DNA of 64,000 bases from Thalassospira sp. MCCC 1A03138 (GCF_002115785.1 NZ_JFJY01000007.1:186001-250000), one strand, 5' to 3'. Counted from the stretch's first letter, positions 1-10,700 are shown. The notes: a model not told the origin generated them from the sequence alone. Program-made: numbers and translations.

Positions 1-203
1 TCCCAGTCAGCGGTATAAAGCAGCAACCACTTGCACTCGATCATATACTGATCGGACGCGGCCATGCTGTTGCCGGCCTGCTGGGCCGCAATCAGTTTTT
101 CTTCCAGCGGGGCAAGCTTGTCGGCATAGGCACCTTTTCTATCGGAATAGTCCGGATCAAAAGCACTGAACTGCTGCTCGATCAAGGAATTGAAATCTGT
201 CAC
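1..203 (-). CDS. Hypothetical protein, N-terminal fragment (runs off left edge)
   Basis: A minus-strand reading frame starts with GTG at 203-201 and stays open to the left edge, giving 67 residues. A purine-rich ribosome binding site (AGGGGG) lies about 6 bases upstream of the GTG. The visible protein is hydrophilic and probably helical, rich in Gln, Ala, Glu and Asp, with no signal peptide and no motif I recognise. The rest of the gene lies outside the window, so no function is proposed. The start is supported by the ribosome binding site and by the lack of a better upstream start. Confidence 0.55.
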   Translation of the reverse strand, partial: MTDFNSLIEQQFSAFDPDYSDRKGAYADKLAPLEEKLIAAQQAGNSMAASDQYMIECKWLLLYTADW

Positions 204-294
204 GCTGGCCCCCTGTCATCGGTGTGTTCGACGACTTAAAACAGGTGCCGCCCGAAATGCAAAGTGAAACAGAAACAAAGATCAGAAACGACCA

Positions 295-573
295 TCAGTT
301 CTGGGCCAGCCAATTTCTGATCACACGCAATGCCTGTCCAGGATCGGTATCGACAATCCGGTTTGCAATATTGGCCTTGCGACGATCAATTTTCCCATCG
401 ATACCGGCCACAGAAAAACTGTCAGCATCAGAATCATGTGCGCGTTCATCCGGACGATAGCGGTCCGGCGACGATCCCGACTCATAACGCGGGATCGTTG
501 CCAACGGCTTCGGCCCGGCCAGATAGCCAGGATCATAAGAAGCCTGCCCGAATGATGCAGATTTGTTTTCCAT
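295..573 (-). CDS. Small protein with FliF-tail-like C-terminus
   Basis: This 92-residue protein starts at ATG 573, where GGAGAG lies about 11 bases upstream; a longer in-frame TTG start at 609 has no such site. The first 55 residues are polar and look disordered (many Ser, Pro, Tyr, Asp, Arg). The last 35 residues look like an amphipathic helix pair ending in DPGQALRVIRNWLAQN. From family knowledge, the cytoplasmic tail of the flagellar MS-ring protein FliF, which binds FliG, ends in a similar pattern (PxxAxxxIRxWL). No flagellar gene is visible nearby, so a role as a FliG-binding or flagellum-related protein is only inferred. It could also be an unrelated small helical protein. Confidence 0.55.
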   Translation of the reverse strand: MENKSASFGQASYDPGYLAGPKPLATIPRYESGSSPDRYRPDERAHDSDADSFSVAGIDGKIDRRKANIANRIVDTDPGQALRVIRNWLAQN

Positions 574-1085
574 GCCGAAATTGTCTCTCCGATCAGCTCT
601 TTCTGGCAAGAAAAATCACAGGGGGCGTCCTTGCCATCAAATGACCCACAAAGCGTTCCAACACGAAATTTATTATCGAAATCTTATATTGTGATAACAA
701 CCACATTGGATTGTGTTAAACTTTAGTCGAAGCCACCATTGATCGACACAAAAACCAATTCCTGTCCAAATGGTCGGAAAAGCCGCACGGATCGTCGTAG
801 AACGCGCTCGCCTCAGTGGAACAAGTCCCCGTTAATCGCATTATTCTGCGCGGTCCGAATGAAAATTTGGCGGACCGGTATGTTGTTTATAGATACAAAA
901 AGATGCACATAGGAAAATTATCCGCCTGTACGTTGTAAACAAATAACAGCTCGCGCATCTTTAGAAGATCAGGGGAAAACCGGCTTTCAGAACTTTACCC
1001 GGCATTGGCTTTAGGATATTCACCACCTAAGAGTAGGGATACAGATACTTTTCGATAAGTATAAAAAATTCAGGGGAAGCCCGAA
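574..1085. other. Intergenic region, 512 bases, no gene seen
   Basis: This AT-richer stretch separates the divergent genes starting at 573 (minus) and 1086 (plus) and should hold both promoters. It contains an inverted repeat with CGGTCCG at 852-858 and CGGACCG at 872-878, and a second one (ATACTT, spacer, AAGTAT) at 1045-1062, just before the ribosome binding site of the solute-binding protein gene. Either could be an operator. I found no convincing reading frame with a ribosome binding site and no RNA gene. Confidence 0.5.
1045..1062. promoter_or_regulatory. Inverted repeat just upstream of the solute-binding protein gene
   Basis: Perfect 6-base arms ATACTT and AAGTAT flank a 6-base spacer, ending 23 bases before the GTG at 1086. 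The position fits an operator or a small hairpin affecting translation. No regulator is identified. Confidence 0.3.
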
Positions 1086-3002
1086 GTGTACAGGGTAGTG
1101 GGTTGCTTTATATCGCTGGCATTCTTGCTGGCCGTGGCTTTGACCGCGGCGCAGCGCAATGCATATGCTGCTGAGTTCGGCGAAGCGCCGATGCTTGCCG
1201 ACATGGTGGCAAACGGCAAATTATCCCCGGCTTCGGAACGCCTGCCCAAGACCCCGATGATTGTCACCCCCAATGACAAGCTTGGCCAATATGGCGGCAC
1301 ATGGATGATGGCGCAGAATGCGGAACGTGATCATGCCCTTCTGATCCGGACGATCGGCTATGAACCGCTTTTACGCTGGACCCCGCAATGGACAGATACC
1401 GTTCCCAACGTTGCCCTTTCGATGCAGGCCAACAGCGATGCCACGGAATTTGTATTCCGGTTGCGCCCGGGAATGCGCTGGTCGGATGGCGCGCCTTTTA
1501 CCGCCGAAGATATCTTATTCTGGTATGATGACATTCTGCGCAACCCGGCCTTTGGCAATGTGACGCCTGAATGGCTCACCGCGGGTGGAAATCCGGTACA
1601 CATTGAAAAGGTCGACGAAACCACCGTCGCGTTCCGCTTCGACACCCCCTATGGGCTGTTTCCGACCTTCCTTGCCCGTCCCGAAGGTGTCGAACCGGTC
1701 AGCTACCCTGCTCATTTCCTGCGTCCTCTGCTTCCGAAATACAACAAACAGGCTGATGCCGATGCGCAACAGCTTGGCTTCAGGGGCTGGAAGGATCGCT
1801 TCCTTTCCGTATTCGGGACGCCGGGTACCATCGATGATCCCAGCCGCTGGATGAATCCTCAGGTGCCGACCCTGAACGCTTGGGTCCTGTCCGGAACTTA
1901 TGGCAAAGACGATCCGCTGGTCGCAGTCCGCAACCCGTTTTACTGGAAAATCGATCCGGGCGGTCGACAGCTACCCTATATCGACAGGGTTTCCTTTGAT
2001 CTGGTCAACAGCAAAGATGAAGCCGGTGATGCAGCGATTGCGGGCAAGGTCAACATGCAGGAACGCCATATTGGCCGCCGTGCTGATGAAATTCTCGCCG
2101 CCAATGACAATCTGCAGTCCTTCACCCTGATCGAAAGCGACATGAATATCCTGACGCTGTCGCTTAATCTGAACGACAGGGACCCGGTGCTTCGCGACAT
2201 ATTCCAGAACAAGGAATTCCGCGTTGCGCTTTCACATGCCATCGATCGCGATAGCATCATTGGCCGGTTCGTTCCCGGTGCCCTACCCCATCAGGCAGCA
2301 CCACGTCCCGAAAGCCCGCTTTACCACACGGTTCTCGCACGCCAGTTCATCACCTATGATCCGGTACTCGCCGCAAGCCATCTGGCGAATGCCGGTTTGA
2401 CACGTAAAGACGACGACGGTTTCCTTCTGCGCCCCGATGGCAAAAGGCTGTCCTTTACCATCGATACTGAAGGCGCATCCCGCTTCGAAATGCTTTCTGC
2501 CGTTATCGATTACTGGCGTGATATCGGCCTTGATGTGACGGCTCGCGACTTATCGCGTGATGTATTTGTCGATATGCGTGAAAAAAACAATCACCATGCC
2601 AGCGCATGGGGCGGTGATGGCGGGCTTGATGCCATGGTTCTGCCGATCAACTACCTGCCAGTATCCAGTGAATCATCCTGGTACGCCACCGGTTGGGCAC
2701 AATGGTATTCGGACCCGAAAAATCCCGAAGCTGTTGAGCCCCCGATCGAGGTTATCCGTCAACTGGAACTCTATAACCAGTTGAAAGCCACCGCAGATGC
2801 AGAAAAACAGAATAAACTTATGCGCGATATTCTCGACATCAGCGCAAATCAGTTTTACGTTATGGGAATTGCCTTGCCGCCCAATCGCAAAGGGCTGGTG
2901 GCAAAAAACTTCAAGAATGTTCCCAAGGTCATCCCGGCGGCTTGGAGCTATGCCACACCGGCACCAACCAATCCATCACAGTATTATCTTGAGAGCCAAT
3001 AA
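1086..3002 (+). CDS. Periplasmic solute-binding protein, family 5 (peptide/oligopeptide type)
   Basis: A 638-residue protein starting with GTG behind AGGGGAAG. Residues 1-29 form a Sec signal peptide with a hydrophobic core and a likely cleavage after NAYAA. The mature part has the length and layout of extracytoplasmic solute-binding family 5 proteins (DppA/OppA-like): an N-terminal lobe with the typical pattern of RLRPGMRWSDGAPFTAEDI near residues 130-147, and a second lobe containing FRVALSHAIDRDSII near residue 380. Such proteins normally deliver peptides, sugars or opines to an ABC permease. No permease or ATPase gene is adjacent. The next gene, 45 bases downstream on the same strand, encodes a membrane-bound hybrid histidine kinase. 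I infer that this protein may present its ligand to that kinase, although a permease encoded elsewhere is possible. Confidence 0.85.
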   Translation: MYRVVGCFISLAFLLAVALTAAQRNAYAAEFGEAPMLADMVANGKLSPASERLPKTPMIVTPNDKLGQYGGTWMMAQNAERDHALLIRTIGYEPLLRWTPQWTDTVPNVALSMQANSDATEFVFRLRPGMRWSDGAPFTAEDILFWYDDILRNPAFGNVTPEWLTAGGNPVHIEKVDETTVAFRFDTPYGLFPTFLARPEGVEPVSYPAHFLRPLLPKYNKQADADAQQLGFRGWKDRFLSVFGTPGTIDDPSRWMNPQVPTLNAWVLSGTYGKDDPLVAVRNPFYWKIDPGGRQLPYIDRVSFDLVNSKDEAGDAAIAGKVNMQERHIGRRADEILAANDNLQSFTLIESDMNILTLSLNLNDRDPVLRDIFQNKEFRVALSHAIDRDSIIGRFVPGALPHQAAPRPESPLYHTVLARQFITYDPVLAASHLANAGLTRKDDDGFLLRPDGKRLSFTIDTEGASRFEMLSAVIDYWRDIGLDVTARDLSRDVFVDMREKNNHHASAWGGDGGLDAMVLPINYLPVSSESSWYATGWAQWYSDPKNPEAVEPPIEVIRQLELYNQLKATADAEKQNKLMRDILDISANQFYVMGIALPPNRKGLVAKNFKNVPKVIPAAWSYATPAPTNPSQYYLESQ

Positions 3003-3047
3003 CAGAATTCACCGGCAATCCGGCTGGGCCAGGGTTTAGAGGTTGGC

Positions 3048-5405
3048 GTGAAGAAGCTTTTTGACCGCCTGTTTGGCAGTCTGGTTTTCAAGATCGGGAT
3101 CGCAATTGTCATTGTCGAAACCATCCTGCTTGGCCTATTTGGTGGTTACTATGTTCAATATTTCGGTGCAGAAATTGATCGGCGGATCGCCGAACAGATC
3201 AGTGCGCCCGGCCGCCTGATTCAGGATGAACAGCTCAAGATTTCCGTCATTAGCGATCCCAAGCAGCTTGAACTGCTGTTGGGACCGCATCTGCGCGAAG
3301 CCATGGCCATAGGCTTTGATGGCACGATCTATCACGCTATGGACCCGATGCGGATCGGATCCGATATTGCCTCTGTCCCGGATTTCCCCAAAGACCGGCT
3401 TTCTGCTGATTTGCGCAGTCAGGTGCTGTTTACCACCAATGGCCCGGATGGCCGCAACATGGTCAGCATCACACCTCTGTTCAGCCTGAATGCCAACCAG
3501 CCCTTCATGTTTGCTTATTTCAAGGTTTCGACCCTCGGTCTGGAACAAAGCCAGCGACAGATGCAGTCGGTTCTGCTGATCGGCTCGGTTCTGTGCATTC
3601 TGATGACGTCGGGACTGATTTTCCTTTTCATGCAGCAAACCGTTTTGCGTCGCCTGATCACGGCCGCGCAATTTGTTTCTGAAATCCAGTTTGGAAAGCT
3701 CAGTGCCCGCTTGAAACCGGCTGGTCGCGACGAAATCGGCGCGCTTGAACGTGGCCTGAACACCATGGCCGAAAGCCTAGAGCGGCGCACCAACCAGCAC
3801 CAGATCGCCCAAGAGGCCCTTCGCGATAGCGAGGAACGTTTCCGCGACTTTACCCTGTCGTCCGCCGACTGGTACTGGGAAATGGGGCCGGACCTTAAAA
3901 TCGCGTTCGCATCCTACAAATTCTATCAGCTGATCGAAGAACTGAACGGCTCCCCGCAGGGTCAATCCTTTGACAAGCTGGGCCTTAAGGCAGAAACCGA
4001 CCACAGTTGGAACAGTCTGGTCAAACGGCTCGAAAGTCATCTGGCATTCCAGAATTTCGAATTTTCCTGGCTCGCGCGCGACGGACAAAAACATTTCGGC
4101 CGCATCAATGGTGTGCCGGTCTTCGATCTGGATGGTTCATTCAAGGGGTATCGCGGTACCGGTAGTGACGTAACGTCACAGCACCGCGCAACCGAAGAAC
4201 AACATGCCCTGCAACGTCAGCTCGCCACCTCGCAGAAACTCGAAGCCGTCGGTCAGATGGCAGGTGGCGTAGCACATGAGTTCAATAATTGTCTTGCCGG
4301 TATTCTAAGCTTTGCCGAAGTAGCACGCGCGAAAATCGATGATCCCGAACGGGTAAAGGAATATCTTGATCACGTGATTTCGCTTGGCGAACGCGCCACC
4401 AGTGTCGCCGATCAGCTTCTGATGTTTTCGCGCCGCCGGATTGATCAGCCCACCATCGTTCAGGTCGATGCCGCGATTGCCGAAATGGAAAAGCTGCTGA
4501 TCACGTTACTTGAACACCGGATCGAATTGCAAATCTGGGCCAATGATGCGCCGCTATATACGCGCGTTGACCCGACACAGCTTTCGGCCTGCATACTGAA
4601 CCTTGCAATCAATGCCCGCGATGCGATGCCCGATGGCGGCACATTGCAGATTTCCTGCTATGGCGCAACAGTCCCGCCTGCCGATGAACGCACCCCCGAT
4701 GACGAAGATGACATCTTCCCGAAGGCGGCCGCTGGCGACTATGTCGTGGTAACCGTTCAGGATACCGGCACCGGCATACCTGCCGACATTCTTGGCAATA
4801 TCTTCGAACCTTTCTTCTCGACCAAGGAACCCGGCAAGGGCACCGGGCTTGGCCTGTCGATCGTTCACAGCTGGGTCGAAGAATCGAACGGTTTTATCGA
4901 TGTCGAAAGCGTCGAAGGCGAAGGCACGACGTTCTCGATCTATCTGCCGCGCTCCGAAGCCGGAAAGGTAACCGCATCCGTCCTGCAGGAAATCGATTAT
5001 TTTCCCGGCAATGGTGAACGGGTTCTGATTGTTGATGATGAGCAATCCCTGCGCACGACCGCCAAGATCATTCTTGAAGATGCCGGCTTTGATGCCCTTG
5101 TTGCCCGAAGTGCCGAAGAAGCCCTGCAAATCATTACCGAATCCCAGAAATCAGATCGCATTGATGTCATTCTGACCGATGTTGTGATGTCGGGCCTGAG
5201 CGGGCCACAACTTGCGATCGAGGCACAGCGTCAATATCCCGATCTGGCCGTTGTCTTCATGTCGGGCTATCCGGCACGGACACGCAAGGAAATGGAAAAG
5301 ATGCTGGGCGACTATATCTTTGTCAAAAAGCCGTTCCGCCCGGCACAATTGCAAAAAGCCATTCACGAGGCCCTGGCCCATAAAACCGAACGCCAGCGTC
5401 TTTAG
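3048..5405 (+). CDS. Hybrid sensor histidine kinase (TM-periplasmic-TM-HAMP-PAS-HisKA-HATPase-REC)
   Basis: A 785-residue protein starting with GTG after AGAGG. A membrane segment at about residues 13-35 and another at about 175-198 enclose a periplasmic domain of roughly 140 residues. HAMP follows (about 198-250), then a PAS-like domain (about 265-385), HisKA with phosphoacceptor His410 in GGVAHEFNN, and HATPase_c with [17 protein letters not shown] and [11 protein letters not shown]. The C-terminal receiver domain has acidic residues D663/D664, phosphoacceptor D711 in LTDVVMSG and a conserved KK further on. The family senses a signal and passes phosphate to a response regulator, here first to its own receiver. 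No DNA-binding output gene is adjacent. It follows the family 5 solute-binding protein by 45 bases, so the two are probably cotranscribed and may form one sensory unit. Confidence 0.88.
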   Translation: MKKLFDRLFGSLVFKIGIAIVIVETILLGLFGGYYVQYFGAEIDRRIAEQISAPGRLIQDEQLKISVISDPKQLELLLGPHLREAMAIGFDGTIYHAMDPMRIGSDIASVPDFPKDRLSADLRSQVLFTTNGPDGRNMVSITPLFSLNANQPFMFAYFKVSTLGLEQSQRQMQSVLLIGSVLCILMTSGLIFLFMQQTVLRRLITAAQFVSEIQFGKLSARLKPAGRDEIGALERGLNTMAESLERRTNQHQIAQEALRDSEERFRDFTLSSADWYWEMGPDLKIAFASYKFYQLIEELNGSPQGQSFDKLGLKAETDHSWNSLVKRLESHLAFQNFEFSWLARDGQKHFGRINGVPVFDLDGSFKGYRGTGSDVTSQHRATEEQHALQRQLATSQKLEAVGQMAGGVAHEFNNCLAGILSFAEVARAKIDDPERVKEYLDHVISLGERATSVADQLLMFSRRRIDQPTIVQVDAAIAEMEKLLITLLEHRIELQIWANDAPLYTRVDPTQLSACILNLAINARDAMPDGGTLQISCYGATVPPADERTPDDEDDIFPKAAAGDYVVVTVQDTGTGIPADILGNIFEPFFSTKEPGKGTGLGLSIVHSWVEESNGFIDVESVEGEGTTFSIYLPRSEAGKVTASVLQEIDYFPGNGERVLIVDDEQSLRTTAKIILEDAGFDALVARSAEEALQIITESQKSDRIDVILTDVVMSGLSGPQLAIEAQRQYPDLAVVFMSGYPARTRKEMEKMLGDYIFVKKPFRPAQLQKAIHEALAHKTERQRL

Positions 5406-5552
5406 AAACCTTGTTCGATTCGTTCAAGCTTACCAATGTTCTGGTTTTCCGCACGGCAAGCCCCCGCACGCAAAAATTTTATTAATCCAGCCACAGATAA
5501 CCCATTGATATTGAACGGCTCACAAAAATGTCATCAGGTTAGAATGCCGTAT

Positions 5553-5568
5553 TGTGACCGCTGTCACT
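5553..5568. promoter_or_regulatory. CRP/FNR-like binding site
   Basis: The sequence TGTGACCGCTGTCACT matches the CRP-type pattern TGTGA-N6-TCAC. It lies about 95 bases upstream of the small gene at 5664, a usual place for activation. A chance palindrome cannot be excluded. Confidence 0.4.
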
Positions 5569-5663
5569 TTAAAAGTTTTAATCGAAACCTAATCTTTCAG
5601 ACAGAAGCAGCAATATCTGATTTTACAGATACTCAACTTCACGAAATTTGAGGTGAGGACACA

Positions 5664-5879
5664 ATGGTCGGTTCAGTAGGTTCAGGACTGAGTTCAGCAG
5701 CTCAAGCCGTGAGTAACGCAATCACACCCGGAACTGGTGTATCTGCGCCGCTTGATGCGGCAATGTCTGCAACCAAGAAGGCACAAGGCCTTACCGAAAT
5801 GATTGGGTCGATTATCACCGACTATCAGCCACTTGAAACCAGCGGCCCACGTGGCACCCGCGTCAATCTTCTAGCGTGA
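5664..5879 (+). CDS. Small protein of unknown function, C-terminal RGTxxN motif
   Basis: A 71-residue protein with a good ribosome binding site (GAGGTGAGGA) before ATG 5664 and a strong terminator right after it, so it looks like a one-gene unit. The N-terminal half is rich in Ser, Gly, Ala and Thr. A helical stretch KKAQGLTEMIGSIITDY follows, and the protein ends in GPRGTRVNLLA. There is no signal peptide. I do not recognise the family for certain; the size and layout recall small putative motility proteins (YjfB type), but this is weak. The next small protein downstream (6042-6272) ends in a very similar motif, RRGTYLNIVL. A CRP-like site upstream suggests regulated expression. Confidence 0.65.
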   Translation: MVGSVGSGLSSAAQAVSNAITPGTGVSAPLDAAMSATKKAQGLTEMIGSIITDYQPLETSGPRGTRVNLLA

Positions 5880-5902
5880 TTTTCCCTCTCGTTAGCTTCC
5901 TT

Positions 5903-5927
5903 GGGGTGGTTTTGACCACCCCTTTTT
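5903..5927 (+). terminator. Intrinsic terminator
   Basis: An 8-base perfect stem (GGGGTGGT / ACCACCCC) with a 4-base loop is followed by five T. It ends the single-gene unit at 5664-5879. Confidence 0.85.
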
Positions 5928-6041
5928 CTGTGTGCATCCCTATCCACAGCGGTCCCACCCGCTACCCGCTACCCGCTTCAACGTCATGACAAAACCCGTT
6001 GATCATGCTAATCTTTTTGCAGTTTCAGAACAGATAAACTC

Positions 6042-6272
6042 ATGGCAACCAACCGGATCGGCAGTAGTGCTACGCAGACGGGTCTTCACGACGCCCGGTC
6101 CATGCCGCAAGGCGTGCCTTCGGGTGCGCGTGGCCGCGTTGCCGCGAACATGGATCAACCATCATCCGACAGCTTCATCGCCGCCCAGCTTGCCCGTCTG
6201 CGCAATCTGATCGCCGCCGACCAGATTGACCACAATGCGCGACGCGGGACATATCTGAACATTGTCCTTTGA
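6042..6272 (+). CDS. Small protein of unknown function, C-terminal RGTxxN motif
   Basis: A 76-residue protein. The first 45 residues are polar and look disordered; the rest forms a probable helix (FIAAQLARLRNLIAADQ) followed by the tail NARRGTYLNIVL. The ribosome binding site is weak (AACAGATAAA before ATG 6042), which lowers confidence. The tail matches that of the small protein at 5664-5879 (RGT-x-[VL]-N-[IL]), though the two are otherwise dissimilar. The gene converges on pncB, with only 17 bases between their ends. No function can be assigned; the helix-plus-tail layout suggests a small adaptor or regulator. Confidence 0.55.
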   Translation: MATNRIGSSATQTGLHDARSMPQGVPSGARGRVAANMDQPSSDSFIAAQLARLRNLIAADQIDHNARRGTYLNIVL

Positions 6273-6289
6273 TCAGGCCTTATCCCGGC

Positions 6290-7579
6290 CTACCCTTGCA
6301 TTGTGGGATGACCAAAAACCCGGATGTAACGTTCGACCAGCCTGGGATCGCCCGAAATCTTTTCCGGATTGTCTGAAAGCTTGACCGCCGGATGACCATT
6401 GGCACTTGTCACCTTGCACACCAGCGACATCGGCTCAAGCCCCTGTTCGCCCGCCGGATCACAACCGCGAAAATCATTGGTCAGGTTCGTGCCCCAGCCA
6501 AAGCTCATACGGACCCGGCCATGGAAATGCAGATAGGTTTCGATAATCGCATCAATGTCGAGATTGTCTGAAAAGACCAGAAGCTTCTCGCGCGGGTCCC
6601 TGCCGTGTTCTTCCCACCATCGAATGATCTGTTCACCACCTTCAATCGGCGGCGCACTATCGGGACGAAAGCCGGTCCAGTCCGCCAACCAGTCGGGCGC
6701 GCCTTTAAGAAACGCCGCCGTTCCATATGTATCGGGCAACGCGATCAGAAGATTACCGCTATAATGCTGGCGCCATTGCTCAAGCACGCGATAAGGCGAC
6801 GCAGCAAGTTCTTCATCGGTTTTGGAGATTGCCGCCTCAACCATCGGCAATTCGTGGGCGTTGGTGCCAATCGCTTCAATATCGGCCGTCATCGCCAGCA
6901 ACACATTCGATGTACCGATAAACCGGCTGCCAATCCCCTCTTTCAGAGCCTCGACACACCAACGCTGCCACAAAAAACCATGCCGTCGCCGGGTGCCGAA
7001 ATCGGCAAGAACAAGGTCCGGCAAATCGCGAAGCCGTTCAACTTTTTCCCAAAGCTTGGCCTTGGCACGCGCATACAGTACATCAAGTTCAAACCGCCCG
7101 CGATTGCGCAACACAGCACGCGACCGCAATTCGGTAATGATCGCAAGGGCCGGTGTTTCCCACATCGAACTATGTGTCCATGGCCCCGTAAAATGCAGCT
7201 CAAACTGCCCGTCGATCTTGCGTAATTCATATTCCGGCAATTGGAAATCGCCAAGCCAGCGAATAAATTCGGGCTTGAACATATGGTTGCGCCCGTAAAA
7301 TGTCGCCCCCGCCAGCCAGATCAGTTCCTGGCGGGTAAAACGCAGGCTGCATGCATGGTCAAGCTGCGCGCGTAATTCATCTTCATCAATGATATCGCCA
7401 AGCCTTATATGATGGCTGCGATTGATCAGCGAAAAGGTAACGTCCACACTTGGATGTTCCTGCCAGATCGCCTGCAACATCAGAAGCTTGTAAAAATCCG
7501 TGTCCAGCAGGCTGCGGATGATCGGATCAAGCTTGAAATTGTGGTTATAGGTCCGTGTGGCAATGTCGGTAACGGTCAT
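6290..7579 (-). CDS. pncB: Nicotinate phosphoribosyltransferase
   Basis: A 429-residue protein of the usual length for PncB. The enzyme makes nicotinate mononucleotide from nicotinate, PRPP and ATP in the Preiss-Handler NAD salvage pathway, in the cytoplasm. Diagnostic sequence includes [15 protein letters not shown] near the N-terminus, FGTRRRHGF near residue 190, and GTSNVLLA followed by the NAHE segment with His242, which corresponds in position to the regulatory histidine phosphorylated in this family. The gene is read alone on the minus strand from ATG 7579. It converges with the small gene at 6042 and lies downstream of the gltB terminator on the same strand, so it has its own promoter. 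Confidence 0.95.
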   Translation of the reverse strand: MTVTDIATRTYNHNFKLDPIIRSLLDTDFYKLLMLQAIWQEHPSVDVTFSLINRSHHIRLGDIIDEDELRAQLDHACSLRFTRQELIWLAGATFYGRNHMFKPEFIRWLGDFQLPEYELRKIDGQFELHFTGPWTHSSMWETPALAIITELRSRAVLRNRGRFELDVLYARAKAKLWEKVERLRDLPDLVLADFGTRRRHGFLWQRWCVEALKEGIGSRFIGTSNVLLAMTADIEAIGTNAHELPMVEAAISKTDEELAASPYRVLEQWRQHYSGNLLIALPDTYGTAAFLKGAPDWLADWTGFRPDSAPPIEGGEQIIRWWEEHGRDPREKLLVFSDNLDIDAIIETYLHFHGRVRMSFGWGTNLTNDFRGCDPAGEQGLEPMSLVCKVTSANGHPAVKLSDNPEKISGDPRLVERYIRVFGHPTMQG

Positions 7580-7670
7580 GAACCACCTGTCAGATTGGCA
7601 AAGATGTTCGCTTTGACATAAGTATCAATGTCCCCCGGCGAAAGCACCCCCCTGCAAACATCCCGACCGG

Positions 7671-7703
7671 CAAAAAAAAGAAGCCCCGTACAGAGTACGG
7701 GGC
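7671..7703 (-). terminator. Intrinsic terminator of gltD-gltB
   Basis: Read on the minus strand, a 9-base perfect stem (GCCCCGTAC / GTACGGGGC, 3-base loop) is followed by CTTCTTTTTTTTG. It lies 58 bases after the gltB stop codon. Confidence 0.85.
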
Positions 7704-7761
7704 CAGTTTGTTTGTCCGGGTGTATGGACAAGGGAGCTTGCGCAAAAGCGTGAAAAAGGGT

Positions 7762-10700
7762 TCACGCAGTTGCCTGGTTTTCGCTCATCGAGCGAATGGG
7801 GTTTTCCAGCTTGTCGACGATCTCTTTCGGCACGATCTGCCAGAAATTGCCGCGTTCGCGATCCCAATTGTCTAGGATGGTGCGCGCAAAACCGCTGTCG
7901 GTTTCTGCAACATGCTCTTCAATCAGCGAACGACAGACTTCGTCCCAATGCTGGGTTTCAATACGCTGGTACAGGATGGATCCATCATTGACGACATCCC
8001 CGAAGGTACCTTCAACGTCATAGATGAACGCCATGCCACCGGTCATGCCGGCACCGAAGTTCTCACCGACCGAGCCAAGGATCACGGCCGCGCCGCCGGT
8101 CATGTATTCACAACCGTTCGAACCACATCCTTCAACCACGACCGTCGCGCCCGAGTTACGAACGCAGAAACGTTCCCCGGCCTGACCCGCCGCAAACAGC
8201 TTACCAGCCGTTGCACCATAAAGGATGGTGTTACCGATAATCGTGTTTTCGTTGGTCTTGAGCGGGCTTGACGGCCGCGGGCGCAAGACGATGGTACCGC
8301 CCGAAAGACCCTTGCCGACATAATCGTTGGCATCGCCCTGAACTTCGATTTTCAATCCCTGAACCGCAAACGCGCCCAGTGACTGACCGGCAGAACCGCG
8401 CAAACGCACATGCAGATGGCCCGGTTTCAGGCCGGTCATGCCATATTTCTGCGTGATCAGCGACGAAATACGCGTCCCGATAGCACGCTGCGTGTTCTGA
8501 ATGTTGTATTGCAGCTGCATCTTCTCGCCGTCTTCAAGCAATGCACGTGCATCCTTGATCATCTGGGCGTCAAGCGTATCGGGCACCTCGTTACGGCCTT
8601 CAATCGTGCAGTAACGCTTGTGATCACCGGCATCGGCCTGTGCAAGCAGCGGGTTCAGGTCAAGGTCAACAAGGTCCTTCGCACCGCGATGAACCTGCTG
8701 CAACAGGTCCGAACGACCGATGATTTCCTGCAGGTTGTCATAGCCAAGCTCGGCCAGGATATCCTTGACCTCTTCGGCCATGAAGGTGAACAGGTTGACC
8801 AGCTTGTCCGCCGTACCGACGAACTTGGCACGCAATGCCGGGTCCTGTGTACAAACGCCAACCGGGCAGGTGTTCGAATGGCATTGACGCACCATGATAC
8901 AGCCAAGCGCGATCAGGGACGCGGTACCGATACCGAATTCTTCCGCCCCCAGCATCGCACCGATCACCACGTCGCGGCCGGTTTTGAACCCGCCATCAAC
9001 ACGCAGTTTCACCTTGCTGCGCAGGTTGTTCAGCGTCAGAACCTGATTAACTTCCGAAAGGCCCATTTCCCACGGAATACCGGCATATTTGATCGAGGTC
9101 TGCGGGCTGGCACCGGTACCGCCATCATAACCTGAAATCAGGATGACGTCGGCCTTTGCCTTTGCCACACCGGCCGCAATCGTGCCGACCCCCGAACGCG
9201 ACACCAGCTTGACGCAAACGCGGCAACGCGGGTTGATCTGTTTCAGGTCATAGATCAGCTGCGCCAGATCTTCGATGGAATAAATATCGTGATGCGGCGG
9301 CGGCGAAATCAGGGTCACACCCGGCGTCGCATGACGCAGCTGTGCGATTTCAACCGTGACCTTGAAGCCCGGAAGCTGACCACCTTCGCCCGGTTTTGCA
9401 CCCTGGGCGACCTTAATCTGGATTTCTTCACAGTTGTTCAGATATTCGGCAGTCACACCGAAACGACCCGATGCCACCTGCTTGATTGATGAACGAGCAT
9501 TATCCCCGTTCGAACGCGGACGGAAACGTTCACGCGATTCACCGCCCTCGCCAGAGTTCGATTTTGCACCGATGCGGTTCATCGCAATCGCCAGTGCCTC
9601 GTGGGCCTCGGTCGAAAGCGCACCGTGGGACATGCCCGGGGTAACGAACCGTTTGCGGATTTCGGTGATGCTTTCAACCTGCTCCTGACGAACCGGCTTA
9701 CGGTCGGAACGGAAATCAAGCAAATCACGAAGATGAAGCGGTTCACGCGAACGAAGCCCTTCCGAAAACTTGCGGAAGGTATTGTACGACCCCGTGGTGA
9801 CGGATGACTGCAACGTATGGATCAGCGGACCGGTCCAGACATGGCGTTCACCCGAACGGCGATATTTGTAAAGACCACCGACCGGAAGGGTCACAACATT
9901 GCCGTTAAACGCTTCCTTGTGCTGGGCAATGCAACGACGCTGGATACCCTGAAGACCAATACCCGAAATGCGCGACGGCATGCCAGGGAAGAATTCCGCC
10001 ACCAGCGACCGCGACAGGCCGATACTTTCAAAGTTATAGCCACCGCGATAGGAACTGATGATCGAAATGCCCATCTTGGACATGATCTTGAGCAGTCCGG
10101 CATCAATCGCCGCCTTGAAACGCTGCATGACTTCGGCCGTGCTGCCGACATTGGGGAACAGCCCGCGCGCATAACGGTCCAGAAGACCTTCCTGCGCCAG
10201 ATAGGCGTTCACCGTCGTCGCACCTACACCGATCAGAACCGCAAAGTAATGCACATCCATGCATTCCGCCGAACGGACGTTAAGCGAGATATAGGTACGC
10301 AGCGACGTTTTCACGAGATAGCTGTGCACACCACCCGTCGCCAGAACCATCGGGATTGCCGCACGCTCGGCCGAAATGCCCTCGTCAGTCAGGATGATAT
10401 GAAGCGCGCCACCACGAACGGCTTCTTCGGCTTCGCGCTGGATGCGGGTAATCGCATCGCGCAGTGCTGACGCGCCGCCATTAATGTCGAACGTGGTGTC
10501 GATTTCGACCGCCGTATCGCCCATATAGCCGCGCATTGCGTCATACTCGGCATTGGTCAGAACCGGGCTTTCAAGCTGAAGCAGGTCACACTGGCTTTCA
10601 TCCTCGTCAAGGATGTTGCCAAGGTTGCCAAGGCGCGTTTTCAGGCTCATGACGCGGGCTTCGCGCAAAGAGTCAATCGGCGGGTTGGTCACCTGCGAAA

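Noticed and set aside
330-644. Plus-strand frame antisense to the FliF-tail-like small gene
   Set aside because: No ribosome binding site and poor composition; the minus-strand gene has both.
1086-3002. Treating the solute-binding protein as part of a complete ABC importer
   Set aside because: No permease or ATPase gene is within 25 kb on either side except the unrelated sugar operon, so an importer cannot be claimed from this window.
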